Assembly (NCBI GenBank): GCA_947454215.1 | Contig: CANGJN010000007.1 | Coordinates: 1-11,034, forward strand | DNA: 11,034 nucleotides | Origin: Neisseriaceae bacterium | GTDB taxonomy: Bacteria; Pseudomonadota; Gammaproteobacteria; Burkholderiales; UBA11063 | Reading direction: 5' to 3' | Shown: positions 1 to 7,465 of the stretch, in pieces | Layout of the letters: each line of letters opens with the position of its first letter | Position numbering within the stretch: the first letter of the stretch is position 1 | Notes under the pieces: model-generated | What the model saw: the letters and a program-made list of their open reading frames with translations, nothing else | Told to the model about the DNA's origin: nothing | Database searches by the model: none | Position numbers and translations under genes: made by a program

Positions 1-109
1 ATTATCAAATATTCTTTTAATTTAAAATAAAATTATAAATGTAGATTTATGTTGATTTATATTATTAATTTTTTAATAAAATAAACTGCGGAATGTCGGA
101 TAACGGTTA
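1..109. other. AT-rich tail downstream of leuS, no gene seen
   Basis: This short stretch follows the leuS stop codon and runs to the left edge. On the minus strand, the direction of leuS, it holds no ATG, so no gene such as lptE or holA (which often follow leuS in beta/gamma-proteobacteria) starts within it. A GC-richer island lies at about 87-107 (CTGCGGAATGTCGGATAACG), but I could not fold it into a convincing stem followed by a T tract, so no terminator is called. Confidence 0.5.
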
Positions 110-2668
110 TTAGATAACAATATTAATAATCTTATTGGGAACATGTATTATTTTTTTTACTCCATTTACTATGTATTTTTTAATATTTTCATGCTCTAAA
201 GCCATCGATTCGATTTTTTCTTTATTCATAGATTTATCAATATCTATTTTACCTCTTAATTTTCCATTTATTTGAATAATCAATTCAATTTTATCATCTA
301 AATAATCTAAATTTTGATATTTTGGCCAGGGCTGATCATATAGTCTTGTATCAGGAGATAGGGTTAACCATAATTCTTCGCAAATATGAGGAGTTATAGG
401 AGATAATAATATGATTATAGTTTTAAAAAATTCTTGACTAAAATGATAATTTAACTTACTCTGTGATTCAATCTTGGTATAGGAATTTAATAATTCCATT
501 ATTGATGCTATTGCAGTATTAAATTGTTTGCGTATTTGAATATCAGTGGTTACTTTCATAATTGTTTTATTTAATAGCAATTTTAATTTATCCAAACTTT
601 CATTTGGTTGATCATTGGGCGTATAGCTAAGAATATTTTGTTGACTGTGTTCATAGACTAATCTCCATAGTTTACGAATAAATCTATAAGCACCTTCTAT
701 TCCTTTATCTGACCATTCTAATGATGACTCAGGAGGTGATGCAAATAACATAAATAATCTTACAGTATCAGCACCATATTGATTAATTATAGTATTTGGA
801 TCGACCCCATTGTTCTTTGATTTAGACATTTTTTCTTTTAACCCTATAAATACTGGGTTATTATTAGAGTCAACTGCTTTTATAACTTTTCCATTATCAT
901 CGGTTATGGTTGTAACATCTTTAGGATTAATCCAATTTTTTTTTCCAGTAATACTGTCTTCATTATAAAATGTTTCAGCTAATACCATTCCTTGTGTTAA
1001 TAGGCTGGTAAATGGTTCATTTGATGAGACTATTCCGATATCGCGTAAACATTTATGAAAAAATCTTGCGTATAATAAATGAAGTATTGAGTGTTCCTCT
1101 CCACCTATATATTGGTCAACAGGTAGCCAGTAATCTGCTCTTTTATCAATAATCTCATTAGCATTATCATAAGAAGTATATCTTGCATAATACCAACTAG
1201 AGTCTACAAAAGTATCCATAGTATCTGTTTCTCTGGTAGCTATCTGTTTGCATTTTGGACAATTAATTTGATAGAACTCTTTATGTCCTTTTAATGGAGA
1301 TGTAATTCCATTTGGTAGTAAATTATCTGGTAGTATAACCGGCAGGTTATTATCTACACTATCACCACAGTTGTCACAATGGATAATTGGTATTGGACAT
1401 CCCCAATATCTTTGTCTAGAAATTCCCCAATCACGGATTCTATAATTTACTTTCTTTTTTCCGAGTTTTTTCTTGTGTAAAAATTCCTCTATTTTATCAA
1501 AAGCTTGATCATAATTCAAATTATCTAAAATTCCAGAATTTACTAAGATTCCTTTATCAGAAGAACAATCGATGTCTTTATCTGATTTTATAACATATTT
1601 AATATTTAAGTTATATTTTTCCTTAAATTCAAAATCTCTTTGATCATGGGCCGGTACTCCCATTACCGCTCCAGTTCCATAACTTGATAGTACATAATTT
1701 GTAATCCATACCGGAATTTTAGTATTATCTAAAGGGTTTAAAACATAAATACCTGTAAATATTCCTGTTTTTTCTTGGGTGGCGAGTTCTTCTTCTGAAA
1801 TTCCACCTTTAGCGCATTCTTTTATATATTGAGCTATATTTAAATCTGTTTTCATTAAAGTTAAAGATAATGGGTGATCAATAGAAATAGCTAAGAATGT
1901 TACCCCCATTATAGTATCTGGTCTAGTACTAAAAACAACTATCCCATCTTTATCTTTTTCAAATGGAAAACAAATTTCCATGCCAATAGATTTTCCAATC
2001 CAATTTTTTTGCATTAATTTTACTTGTTCTGGCCAGTTTGGAAGATTGTCTAAGTCTTGGAGTAATTCTTCTGCATAAGCTGTTATTTTAAAATAATACA
2101 TAGGTATTTGTTTTTTTTCAACCAAGGCTCCAGATCTCCATCCTCTGCCATCTATAACTTGTTCATTTGCTAAAACTGTGTTATCTATAGGATCCCAATT
2201 TACAATACCATTTTTTTTATAAATTAACCCTTTATTATATAATTTTATAAAAATTAATTGTTGGTGTTTATAATAATCAGGTGAACATGTTGTTATCTCT
2301 CTGCTCCAATCTACTGCTAACCCTAAACTTTTCAATTGATGGCGCATATAATTAATATTCTCATGAGTCCAATCAGAAGGCGGTTTAGCAGTTTGTAGGG
2401 CGGCATTTTCCGCAGGCAGTCCAAATGAATCCCAGCCAAATGGATGCAAAACATTATATCCATTCTTTTGATAGAAACGAGCAAAAACATCACCTATAGT
2501 ATAATTTCTTACATGTCCCATATGCAACTTTCCTGATGGGTATGGTAACATTGATAAACAATAAAATTTTGGTTTGTTAGAATTTTCATTTACATAGTAT
2601 GTTTTGTCTTGCTCCCATTTTAATTGCCATTTAGATTCAGTTAATTTAAAATTATAAATTTCGTTCAT
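110..2668 (-). CDS. leuS: Leucyl-tRNA synthetase (LeuRS), class I, bacterial type
   Basis: Charges tRNA-Leu with leucine in the cytoplasm using ATP, and hydrolyses misacylated tRNA. The 852-aa length is close to the roughly 860 aa of the E. coli enzyme, and every expected block is present. The HIGH motif appears as HMGH at residues 49-52. The CP1 editing domain lies roughly at 220-410, with TRPDT at 248-252 and GTGAVMGVPAHDQRDFEF at 331-348, including the conserved editing Asp at 345. A zinc-type module has two CxxC pairs, at 431/434 and 470/473. ETDTMDTFVDSSWYY is near 480-494, KMSKS is at 613-617, then come the anticodon-binding helices and the bacterial C-terminal domain (QINGKLRGKI near the end). 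The ATG start is supported by an AAGGA Shine-Dalgarno 10 bases upstream and by homology beginning at once (YNF..ESKWQ..W). The gene looks intact. It stands alone here, with 707 bp upstream and no partner gene visible downstream. Confidence 0.98.
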   Translation of the reverse strand: MNEIYNFKLTESKWQLKWEQDKTYYVNENSNKPKFYCLSMLPYPSGKLHMGHVRNYTIGDVFARFYQKNGYNVLHPFGWDSFGLPAENAALQTAKPPSDWTHENINYMRHQLKSLGLAVDWSREITTCSPDYYKHQQLIFIKLYNKGLIYKKNGIVNWDPIDNTVLANEQVIDGRGWRSGALVEKKQIPMYYFKITAYAEELLQDLDNLPNWPEQVKLMQKNWIGKSIGMEICFPFEKDKDGIVVFSTRPDTIMGVTFLAISIDHPLSLTLMKTDLNIAQYIKECAKGGISEEELATQEKTGIFTGIYVLNPLDNTKIPVWITNYVLSSYGTGAVMGVPAHDQRDFEFKEKYNLNIKYVIKSDKDIDCSSDKGILVNSGILDNLNYDQAFDKIEEFLHKKKLGKKKVNYRIRDWGISRQRYWGCPIPIIHCDNCGDSVDNNLPVILPDNLLPNGITSPLKGHKEFYQINCPKCKQIATRETDTMDTFVDSSWYYARYTSYDNANEIIDKRADYWLPVDQYIGGEEHSILHLLYARFFHKCLRDIGIVSSNEPFTSLLTQGMVLAETFYNEDSITGKKNWINPKDVTTITDDNGKVIKAVDSNNNPVFIGLKEKMSKSKNNGVDPNTIINQYGADTVRLFMLFASPPESSLEWSDKGIEGAYRFIRKLWRLVYEHSQQNILSYTPNDQPNESLDKLKLLLNKTIMKVTTDIQIRKQFNTAIASIMELLNSYTKIESQSKLNYHFSQEFFKTIIILLSPITPHICEELWLTLSPDTRLYDQPWPKYQNLDYLDDKIELIIQINGKLRGKIDIDKSMNKEKIESMALEHENIKKYIVNGVKKIIHVPNKIINIVI

Positions 2669-2678
2669 GATTATTAGA

Positions 2679-2683
2679 TCCTT
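2679..2683 (-). promoter_or_regulatory. leuS ribosome binding site (AAGGA)
   Basis: AAGGA on the minus strand lies 10 bases before the leuS ATG, a good Shine-Dalgarno match that fixes the start codon. Confidence 0.75.
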
Positions 2684-2712
2684 AAGTTTATTTATTAAAA
2701 TATAAAGTAATA

Positions 2713-2721
2713 ATTATAACA
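2713..2721 (-). promoter_or_regulatory. leuS promoter, extended -10 (TGTTATAAT)
   Basis: On the minus strand TGTTATAAT is a consensus -10 hexamer with the TGn extension. It lies about 45 bases before the leuS ATG and would give a 5' leader of about 35-40 nt. No good -35 box occurs at 16-18 bp, which is usual for extended -10 promoters. No T-box-like or leader-peptide structure fits in so short a leader. The call rests on consensus match and position only. Confidence 0.5.
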
Positions 2722-3254
2722 TTTTTAAGAATGAGTAATACTTAAATATTAAAGCAATTATAAAATGAATTAAATCTATTTTGAAATATTTTATTATAGA
2801 AATTAGTATATTTTAAATTTGTTAATACTAAGTTTTAAAACTAAATACAAGTATAATATTGAAATGTAAGTTGTGTTATAGTCTTAATTTAAAACATATA
2901 AATCCTATAAGAGTTTTATTGATTTTCAACATTTTATAAAATGATTTTTAGAAAAAATAGCAGGATTTTTGAGTAATTTGGGGGACATTTAATTGGAGAA
3001 AAAAAGTTTTTTCTTTGTAAATCAAGTTAACTAACTAGAATTTATTAATAAATTTTACTACAGCATTGATGATAAAAAATCAAATTTAATCAATAAGATA
3101 TTAAATAATAATTTTTTAACTTTCAGTGTAAATTAAAAATTTGAATTAATTATATCACAGAAAATTATAAAAATCAATTTTACTACAAAAGGACTTTGGC
3201 TATTTTTTTTTAATATTTATGTTATAAAAATTGTATTTGTCATGTGAATAACCA

Positions 3255-3268
3255 GTAAAATATTTTAC
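3255..3268. repeat. Perfect 14-bp palindrome GTAAAATATTTTAC
   Basis: GTAAAAT is followed immediately by its exact reverse complement ATTTTAC. It lies about 110 bp beyond the stop codon of the aldo/keto reductase gene. No T tract follows on the minus strand, so it is not a classical terminator for that gene. It could be a protein-binding site or simply chance in AT-rich DNA. Confidence 0.4.
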
Positions 3269-3276
3269 CGTGTTAG

Positions 3277-3294
3277 ATTACATTATTTTTTTAA
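3277..3294. repeat. 18-nt intergenic repeat, copy 1
   Basis: ATTACATTATTTTTTTAA here is identical to bases 7472-7489. Both copies lie in gaps downstream of minus-strand genes (the aldo/keto reductase and the 580-aa protein), about 80-140 bp past the stop. Only the 7472 copy is followed by the A run that lets it fold into a stem. The sequence is of low complexity, so chance identity is possible. Confidence 0.35.
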
Positions 3295-3375
3295 GCAAAC
3301 ATTAACATTTTTAAAAAAATTACCAAAGTCAAGTAAAACAACACCATAATTTATGAAAGTGCTATAGATAGAAGA

Positions 3376-4401
3376 TTATAATTTAACTGGAAATTGGCTT
3401 CTAATATAGTTATATTGATGCCAGTAAGGGTATATTGGTTGACATCTGCTAACATCATCTAATCGATTTATTTGTTCATCTGTTAATTTCCATCCAACTG
3501 ATCCTAAATTTTCTAATAATTGTTGTGGATTCCTTGCACCTATAATTATATTACAGACAGTAGGCCTCTGTAATAGCCAATTTATAGCAACTTGAGGAAT
3601 TGTTTTATTTATTTCTAAAGCAATATCATGCAATACATCAACTACATTATATAAGTGTTCTGTATCAACATTAGGACCTTTAAAATCTCCTCCCTGCTTA
3701 ATTCTTCCATCCATCATTTCCTTTCCCCTTCTAATTTTACCACCAAGTCTTCCCCAGCCGAGTGGACTCCAAACCATAATACCAATATTTTGATCAACAC
3801 CAAGAGGCATAAGTTCCCATTCATACTCTCTATTAACTAAAGAATAGTATGCTTGGTGAATAATATATTTAGCAAAATTAGACTTTTCAGATATTGATAA
3901 TGATTTCATCAAATGCCACCCAGAGAAGTTAGAGCAACCAATATAGCGAATTTTTCCACTTGATACTAAGTCATCTAATGCTCGTAAGGTTTCTTCCATC
4001 GGGGTAAGTGGGTCAAATGCATGAATAAAATAAATGTCAATGTGATCAGTCTTTAATCTTTTCAAACTATACTCACAAGATTTAATAATATTAAATCTTG
4101 ATGACCCGAGATCATTTATTTCCTCATTCATGGGGAATGTGCTTTTAGTAGAAATTAATACTTTATCTCTCCGCCCTTTAATTGCCTCACCTAATATTTT
4201 TTCAGAATTCCCAAATGAATATGAATTAGCAGTATCAAAAAAATTAACCCCATGATCTAAGCATATATCTATAAGATATTTTGCTTCTTCTATATTTGTG
4301 TTGCCCCATTTTTTAAAAATTCCCTCTCCAGAGAATGTTCCTGTACCAAAACTTAAAGCAGGTACCATGAGTCCAGAATTACCAAATTTACGATATTCCA
4401 T
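3376..4401 (-). CDS. Aldo/keto reductase family oxidoreductase
   Basis: A cytoplasmic NADP(H)-dependent aldo/keto reductase of the TIM-barrel superfamily, acting on an unknown carbonyl or alcohol substrate. The 341-aa protein is full length for the YajO/Tas-like branch of stand-alone bacterial AKRs. The catalytic tetrad can be read as Asp56 (FFDTANSY), Tyr61 (in SYSFGNSE), Lys87 (ISTK) and His127 (FIHAFDP). Other family landmarks are IGCSNFSGWHL near 154-164, WSPLGWGRLGGK at 211-222, and the cofactor-binding segment IIIGARNPQQLLENL near 285-299 followed by LTDEQINRLD. The start is supported by an AAGG Shine-Dalgarno 8 bases upstream and by the usual N-terminal opening MEYRKFGNSGL. It is transcribed alone, divergently from the secreted 487-aa gene. 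The specific substrate cannot be told from sequence, so no symbol is given. Confidence 0.93.
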   Translation of the reverse strand: MEYRKFGNSGLMVPALSFGTGTFSGEGIFKKWGNTNIEEAKYLIDICLDHGVNFFDTANSYSFGNSEKILGEAIKGRRDKVLISTKSTFPMNEEINDLGSSRFNIIKSCEYSLKRLKTDHIDIYFIHAFDPLTPMEETLRALDDLVSSGKIRYIGCSNFSGWHLMKSLSISEKSNFAKYIIHQAYYSLVNREYEWELMPLGVDQNIGIMVWSPLGWGRLGGKIRRGKEMMDGRIKQGGDFKGPNVDTEHLYNVVDVLHDIALEINKTIPQVAINWLLQRPTVCNIIIGARNPQQLLENLGSVGWKLTDEQINRLDDVSRCQPIYPYWHQYNYIRSQFPVKL

Positions 4402-4409
4402 GATTAAAA

Positions 4410-4413
4410 CCTT
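4410..4413 (-). promoter_or_regulatory. Ribosome binding site of the aldo/keto reductase gene
   Basis: AAGG on the minus strand, 8 bases before the ATG at 4401, supports this start. Confidence 0.6.
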
Positions 4414-4433
4414 ATAAAATTAATAATATTTTT

Positions 4434-4449
4434 GTATTTAAATAAATAC
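4434..4449. promoter_or_regulatory. 16-bp palindrome over the putative -10, possible operator
   Basis: GTATTTA, a two-base centre (AA), then TAAATAC form a perfect inverted repeat with 7-bp arms. The flanks add two more matching bases per side after one mismatch (TT-T-GTATTTA and TAAATAC-G-AA). It overlaps the proposed -10 box of the aldo/keto reductase promoter and lies about 33-48 bp before its start codon, a typical place for a repressor site. No regulator gene is adjacent, and A/T palindromes are common in such DNA, so this is inference. Confidence 0.35.
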
Positions 4450-4471
4450 GAATTAAAAATAAAATATCCAA
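4443..4471 (-). promoter_or_regulatory. Putative promoter of the aldo/keto reductase gene
   Basis: On the minus strand TTGGAT (4466-4471) and TATTTA (4443-4448) are separated by exactly 17 bp, about 42 bp before the start codon. Both boxes differ from sigma-70 consensus at two positions. The call rests on spacing, position and partial match only. Confidence 0.4.
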
Positions 4472-4691
4472 CAGTCATTTCTTTGAATATTAACTATCTT
4501 AATTTTTTAGAACTTAAGGATAAAAATTTTTTGTTTAAATAAACGCTTTAACTCTTGTGTATTTTATATTGCTATTTCCAATTATAGAATTCGAGTAGAT
4601 GTAATTAAAATTTATAATTTTATTAAAAGTAAAAGTGAAATAAAAATTAAAAAACTTTATATGTGATAAAATTATAAGTAGGTGAAAATAA

Positions 4692-4731
4692 ATATATAGT
4701 TTATATATTTCAATGGGATATAACTATATAT
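4692..4731. repeat. Inverted repeat with 10-bp arms upstream of the secreted-protein gene
   Basis: ATATATAGTT at 4692-4701 is the exact reverse complement of AACTATATAT at 4722-4731, with a 20-base spacer. The repeat ends 12 bases before the Shine-Dalgarno of the 487-aa secreted protein. It lies in the promoter or 5' leader of that gene and could be an operator pair or a leader hairpin. Several TATA-like -10 candidates (for example TATAAC at 4720-4725) lie inside it, but none has a convincing -35, so the promoter itself is not called. Confidence 0.4.
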
Positions 4732-4743
4732 ACAATTATTGTT

Positions 4744-4747
4744 AGGA
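4744..4747 (+). promoter_or_regulatory. Ribosome binding site deciding the start at 4754
   Basis: AGGA ends 6 bases before the ATG at 4754 but directly abuts the codons before the in-frame ATG at 4748 and lies after the TTG at 4739. The spacing therefore favours 4754, which also gives a cleaner signal peptide (MKTLKFQYIPFILFV). Confidence 0.6.
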
Positions 4748-4753
4748 ATGAAC

Positions 4754-6217
4754 ATGAAAACATTAAAGTTTCAATATATTCCATTTATATTATTTGTCAA
4801 TTTAAGTCCAGCAAGTATGTTTGATACTTATAATTCTAAAATTGGTTCAGTCGGTTTAATAGCAAGTTCTACAACTGGAACAATCTATTTTCATGGTTAT
4901 GTTCCAACAACATCAAGCAGCTCTTTTCAAGACAATATGGTATTAGATGGTGATAAATATACAGATTTAATTATGTCAAATTATATTGCAGGAGTTTTAT
5001 TAGGTTATAATATAACCAAGATTTTCCCTGGAATAAATTTTGATAAAGATTATATTTATGGCTCATTAATGGGACAGTTGCTCCAAGAGAACTTTCAAAC
5101 CCAAGATTATCTGTCAACAACTAACTTAATAGATCCTTCTCCTAATCAGGTTTATCTAATGGGAGTAGGTCAAGGTGGTCCATATCAAATAAATGGTTTT
5201 TATTGGGATATGGTTGGAGGTAATTATTCTCCATCTGGATATTCTTTAATTAATTATGTTGCTATCCAAAAAAATATAGGATTTACAATGGCAGAACAAC
5301 CAAATCAAAAGAATTTAGTAGTTCCTCCTATATTCAATAATAAATATTTTGGTCCTATTTTAGCCGCTTATTATATATTTAACAATTTTAGATCATTATT
5401 GGCAATTAATAAAATTGCAACTAATCCAATACCTAACTTTAATAAATGTATAACTTTGTTAGCAAATATTGCAAATAATCCTTTAGATATAATTGATAGT
5501 TATGCATACAATCAAGGATTTTATGGTGGGCTTTTAAACCAAGCAACTACAGATTGCGTTAAAATGACAAGTAAGGATTTTCTTAATAAATATAATAACT
5601 TTAGTAATGCTGGCTCAACTTCCGGTCAAAATATTAATACTTATTTACAATATCCTTATCAAGTAAGATTTTATTTAAATGAGTTCTATAATATGTCTTT
5701 ATTAAATCTTAATGTTACAGTGTCGTTCTCTATACAACAATTAAGAAGTGTGTTTGTCAGTGTATTTGGTTATTTAGCTTATATTGATCAGAATAATAAT
5801 TATACTGTGATACCATCTAATAAATCAGGTGCCGCATTTGATCTGGCTTTAAGTAAATTGAATATTCCTAGTACAGCAACATATAACTTAAGCGACAATA
5901 GTCAAAGGTCTACAATTTATTCTTTACTTGAGAACTCTATCAAAAATCTAGAGATTTCCTTGCCCAATGATTTTTCTCAAACAGTTACTTATCAAATAAG
6001 TATTCCTCTTCCAACTTGCCCTAATAACGTAGCAATTTATCCTGTAAATTTAGGTACATATAAAGTGGGAACTATTGTTATAGGAATAGATAAAAAATAT
6101 TACTCTTGCATAGTTGCTAATTTGTGTAATACTCAACCACCTTCTCAGTATACCATTGGTTCAGGTTTTGCTTGGTCTCAGGCATGGACAGAATATCAAT
6201 GTAAATTAAATAATTAG
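4754..6217 (+). CDS. Secreted protein, lysozyme-like motif plus C-terminal chitin-binding-like module
   Basis: The 487-aa product begins with a Sec signal peptide: basic MKTLK, hydrophobic FQYIPFILFV, likely cleavage near SPAS at about residue 20. It has no later membrane span, so it should reach the periplasm or outside. A motif GVGQGGPYQIN (137-147) followed by a LINYVAIQKNIGFTMAEQ stretch and NKYFGP recalls, from memory, a family of secreted proteobacterial proteins. QIN after a Gly-rich turn also resembles the lysozyme-like/transglycosylase fold. The last 65 residues start and end in Cys (422 and 483) with GTYKVGTIV, YYSC and W..AW between, the pattern of type-3 chitin-binding (CBM5/12-like) modules. 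There are six Cys after the signal peptide, consistent with disulfides in an exported protein. No catalytic acid can be assigned safely. It stands alone, divergent from the aldo/keto reductase. Likely role (inference): binding or cleaving chitin or peptidoglycan. Confidence 0.75.
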   Translation: MKTLKFQYIPFILFVNLSPASMFDTYNSKIGSVGLIASSTTGTIYFHGYVPTTSSSSFQDNMVLDGDKYTDLIMSNYIAGVLLGYNITKIFPGINFDKDYIYGSLMGQLLQENFQTQDYLSTTNLIDPSPNQVYLMGVGQGGPYQINGFYWDMVGGNYSPSGYSLINYVAIQKNIGFTMAEQPNQKNLVVPPIFNNKYFGPILAAYYIFNNFRSLLAINKIATNPIPNFNKCITLLANIANNPLDIIDSYAYNQGFYGGLLNQATTDCVKMTSKDFLNKYNNFSNAGSTSGQNINTYLQYPYQVRFYLNEFYNMSLLNLNVTVSFSIQQLRSVFVSVFGYLAYIDQNNNYTVIPSNKSGAAFDLALSKLNIPSTATYNLSDNSQRSTIYSLLENSIKNLEISLPNDFSQTVTYQISIPLPTCPNNVAIYPVNLGTYKVGTIVIGIDKKYYSCIVANLCNTQPPSQYTIGSGFAWSQAWTEYQCKLNN

Positions 6218-6240
6218 TTAAACAAAAGTTTGCGGTTAAA

Positions 6241-6660
6241 AAAAATTTTAGTTTTGCAAATCTTCAAGGGAGATATTATTTAGCTGTTTTCCACGAGAGT
6301 AAAATCACAGATAATAGTACTCTATGCATTTTTGAGGTATGAAATTAACTTGTTGACATTGTTCTTATACTCACTAGTAGATCACAATCGCATCAGTATC
6401 TTTTTCCTCTCTACATTTATATGATATTCCTTATTTAACTTCAAAATAGTTTAACAATTTAGATAGTTAATACCCGATAAAAATTCTGCGTAGCTCATAA
6501 GTAACATTTTAATGAATGGTCAAAACTGGCAAGTATCACTGCAATCCTTAATCTATATCGGAATAAGGTTTCCAAATGCTTTACTTTTATTAACTTAGCA
6601 TTTTGTTGTTACCTAAGAACATGAATAAATCGAATGGGGATTTTTCTAGAGTATTCTTAA
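6241..6660. other. Non-coding stretch with gene-like base composition, possible dead gene
   Basis: No frame stays open for more than about 35-40 codons on either strand. Yet the base composition is unlike the other gaps: 105 G+C in 360 bases from 6301 to 6660 (29 %, hand count), about the same as the genes, whereas typical intergenic lines here have 9-11 G+C per 60. Short runs read like protein in several frames, for example KHLETLFRYRLRIA on the minus strand around 6535-6576, but are cut by stops. I could not name an ancestral gene. An unrecognised structured RNA is the main alternative. Confidence 0.35.
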
Positions 6661-6918
6661 CAAATTGTTTGTTGCAAATATTAATACTAAAATATTAGTT
6701 GGTATTTGAAAAATAATTTTTTCTTAGAGATTTTTCCTTTTTAAGATTTAAAGATATTTGAATACTTGGTGAAAAGGTATACTCTTATACTCTATCATTA
6801 TTTGCAAGTTGAAAATTTGAATGAGATATAAATTTGTAATTTTTAACATGAGTGTAAAATTATAAAGGAAAAACTAATTTGAGTGAATGATTCAATCTTG
6901 TACATGCAGTGGGTAAAT

Positions 6919-6956
6919 AAAAAAACAACATAAATATTTTAACATAAAATATTTAT
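6919..6956 (-). terminator. Terminator-like hairpin, minus strand
   Basis: ATAAATATTTT (6930-6940) and its exact reverse complement AAAATATTTAT (6946-6956) form an 11-bp stem with a 5-base loop. On the minus strand the stem is followed after four bases by seven Ts (6919-6925). The stem is pure A/T, so it is weak, but the geometry is that of an intrinsic terminator. It would end a minus-strand transcript coming from the broken reading frame at 7079-7328. Confidence 0.3.
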
Positions 6957-6999
6957 TTAAGTTGATAAACTCTTTAAATACTCATTTGCCAAAATTGAT

Positions 7000-7020
7000 T
7001 TATACTTAAATTTGCAATAA
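7000..7020 (+). repeat. 21-nt intergenic repeat, copy 1
   Basis: TTATACTTAAATTTGCAATAA matches bases 9845-9865 on the same strand with a single difference (G to A). Both copies are in gaps between genes. The core ATACTTAAAT also occurs near 2738. Its function is unknown; chance is possible in such AT-rich DNA. Confidence 0.35.
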
Positions 7021-7078
7021 TTTACGTTTTAATAAATTACAAACAATTGTAGATTTCTAAATATATTGGTTATTATAA

Positions 7079-7328
7079 TTATTTAAGTAGCTTTTCTACT
7101 TTATCGCACAATAAACGCCAATCGAATTCTTTAATATTATAATTAGTACCAAGATTCAATAATAATTCTTTTTTTTATTTGCCACGAGAATGTCTATATT
7201 TACGATATAACCGAATAGTATTTTTTATTCATCTTATTTAAAAGTTTTAACAGGGAACATAATAATCCACCAAAATTAACATATGAAAATATTATAATAT
7301 GAGCAATAAATACAATCCAATATATTGT
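7079..7328 (-). pseudogene. Possible gene remnant with internal stop and frame change
   Basis: On the minus strand one frame ends at the stop 7079-7081 with NYNIKEFDWRLLCDKVEKLL-K, which reads like the C-terminus of a real protein. It can be followed upstream to 7228 but is broken by a TAA at 7175-7177 next to a run of eight As. Overlapping it, a second frame from 7203 to 7328 is open (it contains FSYVNFGGLLCSLLKLLNKM and ends NKKYYSVIS). Reading through both would give one longer product if a frameshift and a stop were repaired. No ATG with a ribosome binding site starts either part. The tail composition recalls glycosyltransferase ends, but I cannot identify the family. A terminator-like hairpin lies just downstream at 6919-6956. 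Confidence 0.25.
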
Positions 7329-7465
7329 TTAATTTTCGGCGACACGAGATTTTAAAAAACAATACCAAAGAAAAACAATAACTTAAAATTTACACTAGTC
7401 ATTTTTATATAAAATCATATACTTTTTTAAACACCTGTGAACTTGGGTATAGTTAATTTGTGTAT

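Larger units (their letters stand above)
2722..3375. other. Intergenic, very AT-rich, no gene seen
   Basis: This gap lies upstream of leuS and downstream of the aldo/keto reductase gene. No open frame of useful length or with a ribosome binding site was seen on either strand, and no tRNA or other structured RNA was recognised. It contains an A/T-only palindrome at 2997-3014 (AGAAAAAA, centre AG, TTTTTTCT), a perfect 14-bp palindrome at 3255-3268, and one copy of an 18-nt sequence that recurs at 7472. GC by eye is about 15-20 %, lower than the genes. Confidence 0.55.

Noticed and set aside
1..109. Start of lptE or holA behind leuS
   Set aside because: No ATG on the minus strand in these bases; the window ends before anything further can be judged.
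2997..3014. A/T palindrome AGAAAAAA-AG-TTTTTTCT as a terminator
   Set aside because: The stem is homopolymeric, has almost no loop, no T tract follows outside the stem, and it is over 300 bp from the nearest gene end.
3655..3840. 61-codon open frame on the plus strand
   Set aside because: It lies wholly antisense inside the well-supported aldo/keto reductase gene, has no recognisable motif, and is the expected shadow of that gene.
4739..4753. TTG at 4739 or ATG at 4748 as start of the secreted protein
   Set aside because: The AGGA Shine-Dalgarno at 4744-4747 is after the TTG and too close to the 4748 ATG; the ATG at 4754 has proper spacing and a cleaner signal peptide.
6353..6375. Consensus -35 box TTGACA on the plus strand at 6353
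   Set aside because: No -10 box at 16-18 bp (TATACT is only 7 bp away) and no gene follows; same for TTGACA at 9648.
6241..6660. Minus-strand run KHLETLFRYRLRIA as transposase remnant
   Set aside because: A loose likeness to IS5-type transposase tails only; no DDE motif, no inverted terminal repeats and no target duplication were found.
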